Under the pieces are notes generated by a model. That model saw nothing but the letters and a program-made list of their open reading frames with translations, did not search any database and had not been told where the DNA came from. A DNA stretch of 64,000 nt from Burhinus oedicnemus (lineage: Eukaryota; Chordata; Aves; Charadriiformes; Burhinidae): the NCBI GenBank assembly GCA_008921705.1, contig VFFE01007779.1, positions 626,274-690,273 on the forward strand. The letters are read 5' to 3'. The position numbers and the translations under genes were made by a program. Each line of letters starts with the position of its first letter. The stretch's first letter is position 1. Shown here one piece after another: positions 63,197 to 64,000 of the stretch.

Positions 63197-64000
63197 TAGA
63201 TGTAAATAAGACACTTCCCAGGTACAGTTTTTAATTACCTTGTTTACTGTAATGAATTAACATTCTATATTAATGTAATCAGGAGAAACAGCAGACCAAT
63301 ACATAAAAGCTTATATAAAAGTTATATAAAACATACGCAAATTGTTATAAATCAGTGGTTTGGGCTCAGGAATGTTAATTTAATTTTACACACTTTTCAA
63401 TTGTGAGAGTCTAGAGCCTTACTGTTGAAATTTCTGTTTCACAGACAAATAAACTGCTATCTTTGTTCTTTAGCTCAGCGGTTTTTGTTTGCTGATCGCT
63501 GAATCCAGGTATGTTTGGGCCTCATATGATCCAAACAGAATGTAATAATTTATATCCATGAATGTAATGCCCTGTAGTTAGAAAATAGTAAGCAACTAAT
63601 TCTACCCCCTACTCCCAGTACTCTCTTGTGGTACATCAGTTGTAGGGGCTGACTTTGAGATCTTCTTATTTCCAGTTTTGTACATTGATATATGTAATGT
63701 TACAGGACTCTACTAAAAATACTGTCATGCTGAACGAACTCCAGAAAATTTAACCAAATTGAAAACAGGCCTCCAGACAGTTAATGATGAAATGCTTGCA
63801 ATGTTCCAAATGGACATCGCCACTCATGAGCAGCTGGCTTTGATCCCTACTGACATTCATTGAAAGACGATTGAAAATACGTATATGCTTCCCTAAGACA
63901 TTGTGTATTTTCCGAAAGCTGCAGTAATGTCCACATGGGTGTTACGCAGCTCAGTAGATGAGGACACAGGCTGGTTCTCACTGATGCAAGATGCAGGCTT

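Larger units (their letters stand above)
55181..64000. other. Unique non-coding sequence, no gene recognised
   Basis: No open frame exceeds 88 codons (61041-61307, plus), and none is recognised. Visible structures are two short tandem duplications at 56786-56891, a perfect 11-bp-stem hairpin at 60489-60513, a duplicated CTAAAAGAGAAAAAA motif at 62298-62335 and a 13-A run at 63184-63196. Blocks at 56310-56500 and 57420-57600 look like candidate conserved non-coding sequence by composition only. Confidence 0.5.

Noticed and set aside
1..64000. Search for CRISPR arrays, operons, rRNA genes, complete endogenous retroviruses or paired LTRs
   Set aside because: No regularly spaced repeats, no packed genes, no long retroviral frames and no paired long direct repeats were visible. 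The window is ordinary vertebrate non-coding DNA.

Overview
The window looks like vertebrate nuclear DNA, almost certainly from a bird. It is A+T-rich and CpG-poor. It has no prokaryote-style gene packing and no long reading frame with a recognisable protein domain. It carries two 5'-truncated CR1 LINE copies of the avian type: an antisense 3' end with a CATAGAAT-like octamer, then GGTTGGAAGGGACC, then the last codons of the CR1 reverse-transcriptase ORF. Two much older CR1 copies resemble the archosaur/turtle CR1 lineages. A degraded MIR SINE is also present, which fits an amniote genome. I cannot name the species or the locus.

Layout. Positions 1-5275 are unique A+T-rich sequence. A (GGGAGA)n tract at 5276-5309 runs into a 20-N assembly gap (5310-5329). 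From 5330 to 13834 the sequence is mostly unique, with a degenerate palindromic repeat (10046-10140) and a MIR SINE (12836-13045). A CR1 copy sits at 13835-14085. From 14086 to about 37080 there is a long stretch without recognised genes; it holds two local CpG clusters (20184-20378 and 24456-24643), a (TA)n microsatellite, a second palindromic old repeat (26362-26450) and a 650-bp purine-rich block (31440-32090). An ancient CR1 copy spans 37085-37985. From 37986 to 51417 lie the longest open frame of the window (177 codons, minus strand, 43085-43618), an (AAAAC)n repeat and a protein-like minus-strand frame with a strong start context (48201-48398). A young CR1 3' end is at 51418-51604 and another ancient CR1 at about 54010-55180. 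The remainder to 64000 is unique sequence with small tandem duplications and a perfect hairpin.

Interpretation. The window is best read as intergenic DNA or the inside of a large intron. All four CR1 copies lie in the minus orientation. That would fit an intron of a plus-strand gene, because sense LINEs tend to be depleted in introns, but four copies can agree by chance. I found no exon I can assign to a known gene, and no tRNA, rRNA, CRISPR array, operon or viral genome. I do not see a new multi-gene system here. The items most worth checking are the two unexplained reading frames, the CpG clusters, the old palindromic repeats and several candidate conserved non-coding blocks.
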